A DNA stretch of 64,000 nucleotides from Pseudanabaena sp. BC1403 (GTDB taxonomy: Bacteria > Cyanobacteriota > Cyanobacteriia > Pseudanabaenales > Pseudanabaenaceae): contig NZ_PDDM01000009.1 of NCBI RefSeq assembly GCF_002914585.1, forward strand, positions 1-64,000, in the 5' to 3' direction. Position numbers and translations under genes: made by a program. Under the pieces are notes generated by a model. The model saw nothing but the letters and a program-made list of their open reading frames with translations, did not search any database and was not told the DNA's origin. Shown here piece by piece: positions 1-7,389 of this stretch (its first letter is position 1; each line of letters starts with the position of its first letter).

Positions 1-194
1 TCTTCGCTGTAATAACCCAAAATTATTCCTTTTTTCTCTTTGTCTGAGCTTATCCTAATTTGCACAAGTTATTTATTTTTCATTCCTAAGTGGTGTCACT
101 GGAGCAGGAGGAGTTTTAATCAACCAACAGAAGGATAAATAATAAATAGCATTTACATCAGCTTGCCTATGACCATTGCAATCACATTGCCAAG

Positions 195-230
195 AAAAAA
201 GCACCCTAACCACATTGGTTAGAGTGCTTT
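195..230 (-). terminator. Intrinsic terminator of the small-peptide pair
   Basis: Read on the minus strand, a GC-containing hairpin (arms AAGCACTCTAACC and GGTTAGGGTGCTT) is followed by a run of T. It lies about 20 bp downstream of the last of two 30-codon ORFs on the same strand, which supports those ORFs being a transcribed unit. Confidence 0.75.
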
Positions 231-251
231 GACATTATTCAAGGAGAAAAC

Positions 252-344
252 TTAATAACTGTAAGCGGCGTTGGTTGCGACAAAGATTGCGATCGCACAA
301 CCCAAAAACTTAAAAGAAAAAATCAAGATTTGAAAAATATCCAT
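252..344 (-). CDS. 30-aa single-span membrane peptide A
   Basis: Short ORF of 30 codons, starting MDIFQIL and ending NAAYSY. The central part is hydrophobic and looks like one membrane helix after a Phe-Lys-Phe motif. It aligns without gaps to the next upstream ORF (363-455), sharing 11 of 30 residues including FKF, IA and NA at the same positions, so the two are tandem paralogues. No clear Shine-Dalgarno sequence precedes it, only 18 nt separate it from the upstream ORF, and a terminator follows. I compared it from memory with known small PSI, PSII, cytochrome b6f and NDH subunits and could not match it. Function unknown. Confidence 0.5.
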   Translation of the reverse strand: MDIFQILIFSFKFLGCAIAIFVATNAAYSY

Positions 345-362
345 TTTGGGAGGGGAGAACAA

Positions 363-455
363 TTAAAGGGTTGAGACTGCATTTGCCAAAACTAAAACGG
401 CGATCGAACCAGCGTAGAACTTGAAGATAAATCCGCCGAAGTGAAATACTGACAT
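363..455 (-). CDS. 30-aa single-span membrane peptide B, paralogue of A
   Basis: Thirty-codon ORF beginning MSVFHFGGF and ending NAVSTL, first of a two-gene unit with the 252-344 ORF. It has the same length, the same FKF motif at residues 11-13 and the same C-terminal Asn-Ala as its neighbour. The predicted product is one short hydrophobic helix. The ribosome site is weak (GAGCAG ahead of the ATG). Paralogy, shared strand and a downstream terminator are the evidence that it is real. Photosynthesis genes abound in this genome, so a small thylakoid subunit is possible, but nothing in the sequence proves it. Confidence 0.5.
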   Translation of the reverse strand: MSVFHFGGFIFKFYAGSIAVLVLANAVSTL

Positions 456-825
456 TAGTTCTGCTCTTTTTTTACTTATCTCTCGATGAATTAATTTAGT
501 GTCGAACTTTTTTAAGCGTCAGGTGGTGATGGCAGCATTGAGTTAGTTTGAATTTGATCACAGTAGTTTAGTGATTGCGATCACTAAACTACTCAAAACG
601 GTATTGCTTTTTGGAGCTTAGGACAGATCCAGCTATTCCAAATAAATAGCTGGATTGTATAGCTTTAGTTGCTCTAAAAATATGCAACCCAGAATGGAGT
701 TGTATATCTAACTTCTCTGGCTAAGGATATAAACGTATTTACAAAGTTTTGCGCACAAGCTGGAAAGTGTAACTACACTTTTGGGGATTGGTATTAGGAT
801 AGTGGGATAACAAAAATCAGTAAAT
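456..825. other. Intergenic region with two hairpins
   Basis: No gene seen in 370 bp. It holds a palindrome at 567-592 built around TTTAGTGA/TCACTAAA, and a second hairpin at about 627-656 (ATCCAGCTATT/AATAGCTGGAT). It separates the minus-strand peptide pair from the plus-strand FAD oxidase, so divergent promoters must lie here, but none stands out. Confidence 0.5.
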
Positions 826-2160
826 ATGCAAATATCTTTAGAAAATCTATTAGAAGAACTATCTGGCATCGAAGCGATCGCAAATCCTGCTCAAGTAGCT
901 AAACTCTCAGAGGATTATTTTCATTTTAGTCCAGTGCTTGTTCCGTTATTGACTGGCAAAGTTGGAGATATTGTAGTCCGTCCTAAAAATGAAAGTGAGG
1001 TATTGAGAATTGCTAAAGTCTGTGTAAAATATCAAATCCCTCTTACATTGCGCGGTAGTGGGACTGGGAACTATGGACAATCCACGCCACTCAAAGGCGG
1101 CATAATTTTAGAGACATTACGCCTACAAGAAATCAAATGGATTAAAGCGGGATTAGCTCGCGTAGAGACAGGCGTAAAACTAGCTACACTAGACAAAAAA
1201 GCTCAAGAAATTGGATGGGAATCACGTATGGTTCCATCTACCTATAGAATTGCTACAGTTGGTGGATTTATCTCTGGCGGAAGTGGTGGGATTGGCTCTG
1301 TTTTGTATGGGCAATTGCGCGATCGCGGTAACTTGAGATCTGTACGTGTAGTCACCCTCGAAGATGAGCCGCGCATCATTGAATTGCGAGGTGATGATGT
1401 CCAAAAGGTCAATCATGCTTATGGAACTAATGGCATTATTACCGAACTGGAAGTTCCCCTTGCGCCAGCCTATGCATGGATGGAATGTATTGTTAGCTTC
1501 ACCGATTTCATGACCGCAGCTAGATTTGGGCAAGCCCTCGGCAATAGCGATGGCATCATCAAAAAGATGATTAGCATTCATGCTGCCCCGATTCCAAGCT
1601 ATTTCGCGGCGTTGCAAAGCTATATTCCGACAGGTGCTCATTGTGCTCTAGTGCTAGTTGCTGAGAGCGATCGCGAGCCGTTTGCAAGCCTTGTTCAAGA
1701 ATTTCAGGGCGAGATTTGTTATGAAAAAAGCGCTCAAGAAGCTAGCAAAGGTATCAGTCTAGTTGAGTTCACTTGGAATCACACGACCCTACATGCTCGT
1801 GCTGTCGATCCTTCCCTAACTTATCTCCAGAGCCTATTTTTGAATGATCCGAAACTAGAACTTGTGCAGCAGATGTATGAGTTTTTTGGCGATGAAGTGA
1901 TGATGCATTTGGAGTTTATTAAGGTGAATGGAGTCGTAATTCCTGCGGCGATTCAAGTTGTGCGATTTACCGATAGCGATCGCCTAAATGCAATTATTCA
2001 ATATCACGAATCACAGGGCGTATTTATCGCTAATCCTCACACCTATATTCTCGAAGATGGAGGTATGAAGACAATTGATTACGATCAACTAAACTTCAAG
2101 CGCATGGTCGATCCATACGGACTTATGAACCCCGAAAAAATGAAAGCATGGCAGATGTAG
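826..2160 (+). CDS. FAD-binding oxidoreductase (GlcD/PCMH-type)
   Basis: 444-aa flavoprotein of the FAD-linked oxidase family (FAD_binding_4, PCMH fold), the family of glycolate oxidase GlcD and D-lactate dehydrogenase. The FAD pyrophosphate-binding stretch is visible at about residues 73-98 (LTLRGSGTGNYGQS) and the second Gly-rich segment at about 143-160 (TVGGFISGGSGGIGS). The C-terminal half ends with a typical DPYGLMNPEKM motif. The substrate cannot be told from sequence. There is no iron-sulfur domain or partner subunit next to it, so it appears to be single-subunit. A long palindrome follows the stop codon. Confidence 0.85.
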   Translation: MQISLENLLEELSGIEAIANPAQVAKLSEDYFHFSPVLVPLLTGKVGDIVVRPKNESEVLRIAKVCVKYQIPLTLRGSGTGNYGQSTPLKGGIILETLRLQEIKWIKAGLARVETGVKLATLDKKAQEIGWESRMVPSTYRIATVGGFISGGSGGIGSVLYGQLRDRGNLRSVRVVTLEDEPRIIELRGDDVQKVNHAYGTNGIITELEVPLAPAYAWMECIVSFTDFMTAARFGQALGNSDGIIKKMISIHAAPIPSYFAALQSYIPTGAHCALVLVAESDREPFASLVQEFQGEICYEKSAQEASKGISLVEFTWNHTTLHARAVDPSLTYLQSLFLNDPKLELVQQMYEFFGDEVMMHLEFIKVNGVVIPAAIQVVRFTDSDRLNAIIQYHESQGVFIANPHTYILEDGGMKTIDYDQLNFKRMVDPYGLMNPEKMKAWQM

Positions 2161-2245
2161 GGTGGGCAATGCTCACCTAACCGAAACTCTCTGGCTATAG
2201 GAAAACAAAGTAGGGTGGGTAATTACCCACCCTACTTTGTTTTCC
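2158..2245. repeat. Tandem GTAGGGTGGG-type palindromic repeats
   Basis: Two palindromes follow the FAD oxidase. The first (2158-2180, TAGGGTGGGCA then TGCTCACCTA) overlaps the stop codon and is imperfect. The second (2200-2245) is a perfect 46-bp palindrome of two 23-base arms containing TAGGGTGGGTAA. Both share the GTAGGGTGGG half-site, so they are copies of one repeat. The second could also act as a bidirectional terminator. Confidence 0.8.
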
Positions 2246-2306
2246 TATTTGTTGCGATCACAGGCTAAACTATACATAACTTTACAATGCGATCGCTTTG
2301 GCTGTC

Positions 2307-3728
2307 ATGACTGCAAATATTTTACTGAGAGAAAATCTTTACCATAACGATTCCCAAGCTCAAAGTTTACCTGCGGGCGGACTAGATCCTGATCGCTTTG
2401 ACTGGAAAGAGGTTTGGTATCCCGTCTTTTATATCGAAGACTTAGACAAAGCTAAACCGTCAAAATTCACCTTGTTAGAGAGAGATCTGGTGATTTGGTG
2501 GGATCGTCATACAAATGCATGGAAAGCCTTTGATGATCGCTGTCCCCATCGCCTCGTGCCTCTGTCGGAAGGTAGAATTGCTGAAGATGGCTTATTAGAA
2601 TGTCCCTATCACGGCTGGGCTTTTAAAGGTGATGGAAGCTGCGATCGCATTCCCCAGCAACCCGAAGGAGGAAATGCTCATACTTCTAAGCGAGCTTGTG
2701 TAGCAGCATTACCGACTGCTGTGCGTCAAGGACTGTTGTTTATTTACGCGGGCAACCCAGAAAACGCATCTCAAGTCAAAATCCCAATTATCGAACCTCT
2801 AGAAACCGAGACGGAAAAATGGACACTTTTTGGGACATTTCGTGACTTGCCCTATGATGCACTTACTCTTTTAGAAAACGTTCTTGATGCGAGTCATCTT
2901 CCATTTACGCATCATAAGTCAGTTGGTAATCGTGCCAATGCGGCTCCAATGGTATTAGAGATTCTTGAAAGCAATAAAAATGGATTTAATGGTACATGGG
3001 AAGAGGGGCCTAGACGTGGGAAATTAGGGAAACAAGATACTACTTTTATCGCTCCTGCGACAATGTGGCATGATCTCACTTCCAAACAATTTGGTAGAAC
3101 GATGACAGTGGTTTATGCCACTCCAACTCGCAAGGGGGAATGCCGTTTATTTGCCAGATTCCCTTTCCAATTCAGCTCTGCAATTCCGAGATTCTTCATT
3201 AGTATCACTCCGCGTTGGTATTCGCACATTGGCCAGAATGGAATTCTAGAAGACGATCAGATTTTTTTGCACTATCAAGAACGTTATCTAGAGCAAGCTC
3301 TTACTATGCCAGAGAGCAATGGGAATTATGCTAAAGCTTTTTATTTAGCAACTTCAGCTGATACCTATGTTTCTGAATTGCGCAAATGGGTTAACAGGTA
3401 TGAAGCTGATCCTTTTGCTGGAAAACAGCTAGCACTCCCTTTAATTAAAGAGGCGCTCTTAGATCGTTATCATTCTCATACTTCTAAATGTGCGAGTTGC
3501 AGTCAAGCGTTGAGAAATGTGCGACGAATTAAAACCGCAAGTAAAATTGTCGCCGCGATCGCATGGACTATAAGCCCATTAATTAGCTTCTTTTTTGCCC
3601 CCGCAAATTTGCTAGTAATTTTGTTGAGTTCTATTCCTATGGTAATCGCGATCGCTCTATGGTTAATATGCAACAACCTAGAGCAGAAGTTTATCTACGG
3701 TCAAGAAATTCCATTACGTAATTTATAG
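2307..3728 (+). CDS. Rieske 2Fe-2S oxygenase, pheophorbide a oxygenase-like
   Basis: 473-aa Rieske non-haem iron oxygenase of the PaO/Tic55/PTC52 group. The Rieske centre ligands are visible as CPH (residues 79-81) and CPYH (99-102). The mononuclear iron site is the LENVLDASHLPFTHH stretch. The PaO-type C-terminus has a CASC pair followed by two hydrophobic helices, so the enzyme is probably membrane-anchored. Plant relatives open the macrocycle of pheophorbide or oxidise chlorophyll precursors, and cyanobacterial homologues are mostly uncharacterised. The reading frame is open from a TTG at 2298, but the ATG at 2307 is the better start. Confidence 0.85.
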   Translation: MTANILLRENLYHNDSQAQSLPAGGLDPDRFDWKEVWYPVFYIEDLDKAKPSKFTLLERDLVIWWDRHTNAWKAFDDRCPHRLVPLSEGRIAEDGLLECPYHGWAFKGDGSCDRIPQQPEGGNAHTSKRACVAALPTAVRQGLLFIYAGNPENASQVKIPIIEPLETETEKWTLFGTFRDLPYDALTLLENVLDASHLPFTHHKSVGNRANAAPMVLEILESNKNGFNGTWEEGPRRGKLGKQDTTFIAPATMWHDLTSKQFGRTMTVVYATPTRKGECRLFARFPFQFSSAIPRFFISITPRWYSHIGQNGILEDDQIFLHYQERYLEQALTMPESNGNYAKAFYLATSADTYVSELRKWVNRYEADPFAGKQLALPLIKEALLDRYHSHTSKCASCSQALRNVRRIKTASKIVAAIAWTISPLISFFFAPANLLVILLSSIPMVIAIALWLICNNLEQKFIYGQEIPLRNL

Positions 3729-3742
3729 CGAAAGCTCCTTTA

Positions 3743-3793
3743 AAGCAAAAAAGAGAGAGGTAGAGCGAAGCTCTAGCTCTCTCTTTTTTGCTT
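3743..3793 (+). terminator. Hairpin terminator after Rieske gene
   Basis: Stem AGCAAAAAAGAGAGAG...CTCTCTCTTTTTTGCT with a GAA loop, beginning 15 bp after the stop codon and ending in a T-rich arm. Confidence 0.8.
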
Positions 3794-3913
3794 CATGCGA
3801 TCAGGGGAACATGCTGTGTCCCCTCGATCTTATATACTGGCGATTGCTTATCCGAAGATAGAGGTATCGCAAATCACTATCCTTGTCTTCTATAAATAAA
3901 TTGGAGAAAACCG

Positions 3914-4468
3914 ATGATAAAGCTCTATGGTGGCGCAAGAAGTCGCGCCTCAATTGTCAAATGGTATCTAGAAGAATTGCAAGCTCCCCATGAGTTTCAA
4001 TTGCTTGACATGCAAGTTGGACAACATTTACAGCCCGAATTCTTAGCAATTAATCCCTTTGGCAAAGTCCCTGCGATCGCAGATGGTGACTTTCTACTAT
4101 GGGAGTCAGGAGCAATTTTGCTGTACCTTGCCGATAAATATGCAGAGGTAAAAACTTTAGAAGAAAGAGCGATCGCTTCTCAATGGGTCTTATTTGCAAA
4201 TGCTACGCTTGGACCTGGATTGTTTGGCGAAGAGAACCGCGAAAAAGAAACGCCAAGATTGCTCGGCGGTATTAACAAGATTGTCGAAAATCAATCTTAT
4301 ATCGCAGGCGACAACTTCTCAGTCTCAGATGTGGCAGTTGCTGCGATTCTTGGTTATGCGATTTTGTTTATCAAAATATCCTACGCTGACTATCCTGCGA
4401 TCGATGCTTACATGAAACGAATTAGCGATCGCCCTGCATACAAAAAAGCAATTTTAGGGATTGAATAA
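3914..4468 (+). CDS. Glutathione S-transferase family protein
   Basis: 184-aa GST. The thioredoxin-like N-terminal half contains the cis-proline and substrate motif (NPFGKVPAI, about 48-56) and the glutathione gamma-Glu motif WESGAIL (about 64-70). The helical C-terminal half has the N-capping box SVSDVAVAAI (about 136-145). Near the start, SRAS supplies the usual Ser/Arg of bacterial classes. It is shorter than typical GSTs (about 200-220) but appears complete. GGAG at 3902-3905 is the ribosome site. Substrate unknown. Confidence 0.85.
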   Translation: MIKLYGGARSRASIVKWYLEELQAPHEFQLLDMQVGQHLQPEFLAINPFGKVPAIADGDFLLWESGAILLYLADKYAEVKTLEERAIASQWVLFANATLGPGLFGEENREKETPRLLGGINKIVENQSYIAGDNFSVSDVAVAAILGYAILFIKISYADYPAIDAYMKRISDRPAYKKAILGIE

Positions 4469-4502
4469 AAAAAAGGGAGCGAAATGCGCTCCCTTTTTTT
4501 TA
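4467..4502. terminator. Bidirectional terminator between GST and psbJ
   Basis: A-run, stem GGGAGCG/CGCTCCC, then T-run. The hairpin starts inside the GST stop codon and can serve both the GST gene and the psbEFLJ operon converging from the right. Confidence 0.8.
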
Positions 4503-4509
4503 TAGAAAT

Positions 4510-4629
4510 TTAGCTAGCAGATCCGAGTCCAACGTAGGAACCATAAAAGAATAGGCCGACAACAACCAGTACGCCAGTACCAGCAACCGTGGCAACTAGC
4601 CAAAGCGGAATACGTCCATTTTGAAGCAT
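4510..4629 (-). CDS. psbJ: Photosystem II protein J
   Basis: 39-aa single-span PSII subunit. The sequence matches PsbJ throughout: [20 protein letters not shown] then [12 protein letters not shown]. PsbJ sits near cytochrome b559 and the QB-plastoquinone channel and affects PSII assembly and electron flow. Last gene of psbE-F-L-J. A good Shine-Dalgarno (GGAGG) lies 9 bp upstream of the ATG. Confidence 0.97.
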   Translation of the reverse strand: MLQNGRIPLWLVATVAGTGVLVVVGLFFYGSYVGLGSAS

Positions 4630-4677
4630 GAATTAAACCTCCAAATAAAAATGATTTTTATGAAATGAATTGCAAAA

Positions 4678-4794
4678 CTAGTTGAAGAAATAGCTGGAAA
4701 AAAGTAGAACAGTCACGAAGATTAGCAGTAGTCCCAAAAAGAGAGAAGTACGGTTCAACTCTACAGGTTGGCTGTTAGGATTTTTAGGAGCCAT
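4678..4794 (-). CDS. psbL: Photosystem II protein L
   Basis: 38-aa single-span PSII subunit, N-terminal [14 protein letters not shown] followed by the hydrophobic helix and SSYFFN, an unmistakable PsbL. PsbL lies at the PSII dimer interface and is needed for QA function. It is in the psbE operon order, but it is separated from psbF by 85 bp holding a purine-rich tandem repeat, and the repeat's complement occupies the place of its ribosome site. Confidence 0.97.
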   Translation of the reverse strand: MAPKNPNSQPVELNRTSLFLGLLLIFVTVLLFSSYFFN

Positions 4795-4806
4795 AGGTAG
4801 GGGGGA

Positions 4807-4841
4807 GGTAAAAGGAAAAAGGTAAAAGGAAAAAGGTAAAA
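4807..4841. repeat. 14-bp tandem repeat between psbF and psbL
   Basis: Two and a half exact copies of GGTAAAAGGAAAAA. The tract lies inside the psbEFLJ operon just ahead of the psbL start. On the coding strand it is a pyrimidine run, so no purine-rich ribosome site is visible there. Confidence 0.85.
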
Positions 4842-4879
4842 GTTTTGTTTTAAAAAAGCAAAACTGAAATGGGTTTCAA

Positions 4880-5014
4880 TTAGCGGCTGATGAATTGCAT
4901 AGCTGCGATCGCGCCGATGAAGAACACGGTAGGAACTCCTAGACCGTGAACTGCTAGCCAGCGGAAAGTGAATACGGGATATTGGATGGGTTGATTAGGA
5001 TTATTGCTTGCCAT
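4880..5014 (-). CDS. psbF: Cytochrome b559 subunit beta
   Basis: 44-aa Psb[21 protein letters not shown] then a single membrane helix ending MQFISR. The His in AVHGLGVP is the axial haem ligand, paired with the His of PsbE. Second gene of the psbE-F-L-J operon. Confidence 0.98.
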   Translation of the reverse strand: MASNNPNQPIQYPVFTFRWLAVHGLGVPTVFFIGAIAAMQFISR

Positions 5015-5119
5015 AGTTATTAATTAGTAGATGCGTTGATTTTGGTTGTTAATTTGGAGTCGTTAATTTAGAGCTTAAGTTTATATCTACAAAATTAACG
5101 AAATGCTTTGAGCCAAGCA

Positions 5120-5362
5120 CTATTTACCCATTTGAATATCTTTGGCGGGATTGTAGCGATCGGTTACAAGAGGTGCGGTCTGACGATCTTGAGCGTAGTA
5201 CTCGTTGGGTCGTGGTGTGCCAAATACGTCATAAGCTAAGCCTGTGCTTACAAATAGCCAACCTGCCAAAAACAACGCAGGAATGGTAAGGCTATGGATT
5301 AGCCAATAACGAACGCTAGTAATAATGTCGGAAAATGGGCGTTCTCCAGTAGTACCTGCCAT
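5120..5362 (-). CDS. psbE: Cytochrome b559 subunit alpha
   Basis: 80-aa PsbE with the expected N-terminus ([18 protein letters not shown]), the haem-ligand His in [10 protein letters not shown] and the lumenal [10 protein letters not shown] segment. Together with PsbF it forms cytochrome b559, essential for PSII assembly. First gene of the operon. The start is preceded by GAGG. In many cyanobacteria ycf48 and a rubredoxin gene lie directly upstream. Here a divergent acetyltransferase and two hairpins do. Confidence 0.98.
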   Translation of the reverse strand: MAGTTGERPFSDIITSVRYWLIHSLTIPALFLAGWLFVSTGLAYDVFGTPRPNEYYAQDRQTAPLVTDRYNPAKDIQMGK

Positions 5363-5417
5363 AACAGTCCTCTAAATGTGTGATGTTTAAAATCTTTATC
5401 TTAAATAATAATTTACT

Positions 5418-5423
5418 ATTGTA
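5418..5423 (-). promoter_or_regulatory. Possible -10 element of psbEFLJ
   Basis: TACAAT on the minus strand about 55 bp upstream of the psbE ATG. No convincing -35 box is seen at the usual distance, so this is a weak call. Confidence 0.3.
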
Positions 5424-5464
5424 CATACTTGCCATCGCAAACCAGCAATTCTCATTATGAAACT

Positions 5465-5551
5465 GATTTTGGTGTTTCCAGAACCGAAGGCTCTGGAAAC
5501 ACCAAAATCGGTTTTCTGAAAGCTTGCCAACGGCGAGCTTTCAGAAAACCG
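5465..5551. repeat. Two back-to-back hairpins between psbE and the acetyltransferase
   Basis: The first hairpin (5465-5509) has arms GATTTTGGTGTTTCCAGA/TCTGGAAACACCAAAATC around a GAA loop. The second (5509-5551) has arms CGGTTTTCTGAAAGCT/AGCTTTCAGAAAACCG. They abut with no spacer in the divergent region. Confidence 0.85.
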
Positions 5552-5646
5552 ATTTTTATAATGAAAATTGCTGATCGCAAACATAAATCCACAGAGATAA
5601 GTAAGGATGCTTTGCACTGCCGCATCAATCTAAAAGCAACTAGTTC

Positions 5647-6885
5647 ATGAAAATTCGCAAAATCAATAATAATGAACGCCTTGAAATTCTCAAGGGGGAT
5701 TTGTATGCCTATTCGCGTTGGACTAATCAAGATTTGCCCCGATCGCATTTGACAGCGATAAATCCTGAGGAGGTCTTAGCTGCAGAAATAGATGGCAAGA
5801 TTGTGGCAGCGTTGCAATGTTTTAGTTTTCAGCAATCGGTGCGTGGCAGTCTTAAGACGATGGGGGGCATCGGTGGTGTCTGGACATATCCCGAATATCG
5901 TAATCAGGGCTGTGTGAAAGCCCTGATGAAAAGTTCATTTTTAGAAATGCGGATGCAAGGGATTTGCGTGAGTATGCTTACGCCATTTAAGGAAAGTTTT
6001 TATGGAGCCTTGGGCTATGCGATCGCCAATGCCACTAATGAGATCAATATTCCAATTTCTTCTTTAGTAAGTTATTTAAAATTACCAAATTCAGCTAATT
6101 TAACCTGCGATCGCATTCCTGCAACAGAAGTAAAGGATATTTTGTCTAATTTCCTTTACGAAAACCTGCGATCACAGACTCTTCAGCCCCACAGTCATGG
6201 ACTAGCAATTACTAATTTTACCTACGATCAATGGTGGCATTTGCATCGCCAAAAGCTCTGTGTGGTGATCAAACGCGATCGCCAACCTGTCGCCATCGCA
6301 ATCTATGCGATCGATAGCAGTGGCAATTTGCCGATGCGAGATCGCCAGATTGAAATTTCATCAATATTTTGGACAGATCTTGAGTCACGCGATCGCCTAT
6401 TGCACTTCTTCGCCAGTCATCGCGATCAAATTCATAGTCTAAAAATGCCCGTCCCATTAGGAGCAAATGTCCATTCATGGCTCAGTAATGCAGGACGCTT
6501 AGATTCATCGATGACTGAGCCTTGGATGGTCAGAGCGATCGATATTGTCGGCGCTTTGCATGGCTTACCGATCGCCTGTGAGCCTTTTACCTTTGTCCTT
6601 AAGGATCCTTGTTGTAACTGGAATGATGGTGTATTTGGAATTAGTGGAGATCTCCATGTTGATCGCAGTCAGCTTGCGGTCAAACGCTATGGTAACGGCG
6701 ATATGGGTAATCTAGCGATCGACTTTCGTACCACGATATCAGGTATGTCAGCTTTGATTTATGGTACTCAATCGATCGAGGAACTTGTTCATAGCCAATT
6801 GATTACCGACATCACTCCAGAAACATGCGATCGATTAGAAAAATGCTTTACACCATGTCTGATTTATAATCCTTTTAAGTTCTAA
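5647..6885 (+). CDS. GNAT family N-acetyltransferase, Eis-like
   Basis: 412-aa protein with an N-terminal GNAT domain: the acetyl-CoA loop is at about 74-92 (GIGGVWTYPEYRNQGCVKAL). Length and layout (two GNAT-like domains then a sterol-carrier-like C-terminal domain) match the Eis family, which acetylates aminoglycosides or lysines in mycobacteria. Eis members end with a free carboxylate that helps catalysis, and this one ends NPFKF. The cyanobacterial substrate is unknown. It is divergent from psbE and ends six bases before a hairpin upstream of the Fur gene. Confidence 0.75.
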   Translation: MKIRKINNNERLEILKGDLYAYSRWTNQDLPRSHLTAINPEEVLAAEIDGKIVAALQCFSFQQSVRGSLKTMGGIGGVWTYPEYRNQGCVKALMKSSFLEMRMQGICVSMLTPFKESFYGALGYAIANATNEINIPISSLVSYLKLPNSANLTCDRIPATEVKDILSNFLYENLRSQTLQPHSHGLAITNFTYDQWWHLHRQKLCVVIKRDRQPVAIAIYAIDSSGNLPMRDRQIEISSIFWTDLESRDRLLHFFASHRDQIHSLKMPVPLGANVHSWLSNAGRLDSSMTEPWMVRAIDIVGALHGLPIACEPFTFVLKDPCCNWNDGVFGISGDLHVDRSQLAVKRYGNGDMGNLAIDFRTTISGMSALIYGTQSIEELVHSQLITDITPETCDRLEKCFTPCLIYNPFKF

Positions 6886-6890
6886 CAATG

Positions 6891-6927
6891 TCAAAGTAGC
6901 AAAAGTCATAAGTCTTTGCTACTTTGA
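6891..6927 (+). terminator. Hairpin between acetyltransferase and Fur-family gene
   Basis: Stem TCAAAGTAGCAAA/TTTGCTACTTTGA. It follows the acetyltransferase stop and touches the first possible start of the Fur-family gene, which argues for the downstream ATG at 6942 being used. It could also be an operator-like palindrome. Confidence 0.55.
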
Positions 6928-6941
6928 TGAATAGCAAAAGC

Positions 6942-7334
6942 ATGAAAGAAAAACTCACTCGCAGTCAAGAACGAGTGCTCCATCTCCTCCAACATCACGA
7001 TCGCGCTGTATCAGCGCAAGATATTCACTCGGAGTTACGCAGTAGTGAAAACAGCGTGGGTCTAGCCACGGTCTATCGATCGCTAGATACTCTCAAGCTG
7101 CAAGGCTTAATCAAAGCTCTGACCTTACCCAATGGCGAAACCGTCTATAGCGTCACCCCTGCCGATAGACATCATCTTAATTGCCTCAATTGCGGTAAGT
7201 CTTTACCCATCGACTCTTGCCCCATCCATGATTTGGGTAATCAATTAGCTAAAAAACATACTTTTCAAATTTACTATCACACCCTTGAATTTTTTGGACT
7301 GTGTAGTGAATGTCAGCAGGAACCTCAAAGTTAG
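6942..7334 (+). CDS. Fur-family transcriptional regulator (Zur/PerR type)
   Basis: About 130-aa metalloregulator. The N-terminal winged helix includes the recognition helix VGLATVYRSLDTLKLQGL. The metal-binding dimerisation half has HHLNC-x2-C and a C-terminal CSEC, the structural zinc site, plus HTLEFFGLC. Cyanobacteria carry three such proteins (FurA, Zur/FurB, PerR/FurC) and I cannot say which this is. The short C-terminus favours Zur or PerR over FurA. The frame is open from a TTG at 6924 and has ATGs at 6927 and 6942. I prefer 6942, because the earlier starts lie in or at the edge of a hairpin. Confidence 0.8.
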   Translation: MKEKLTRSQERVLHLLQHHDRAVSAQDIHSELRSSENSVGLATVYRSLDTLKLQGLIKALTLPNGETVYSVTPADRHHLNCLNCGKSLPIDSCPIHDLGNQLAKKHTFQIYYHTLEFFGLCSECQQEPQS

Positions 7335-7366
7335 ATCGGCGAGCGAAGCTCGCCGATCTAACTTTG
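7326..7366 (+). terminator. Hairpin overlapping the Fur-gene stop
   Basis: Stem CAAAGTTAGATCGGCGAGC/GCTCGCCGATCTAACTTTG with a GAA loop, followed by GTTTTT. The left arm includes the last codons and stop of the CDS. Confidence 0.8.
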
Positions 7367-7389
7367 GTTTTTAATTTAATTGGTGAAAT

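Noticed and set aside
252-455. The 30-aa peptides as known PSII, PSI or b6f small subunits
   Set aside because: Compared from memory with PsbX, PsbY, Psb30, PsbM, PsbT, PetL, PetM, PetN, PsaJ and PsaM; no convincing match, so left unnamed.
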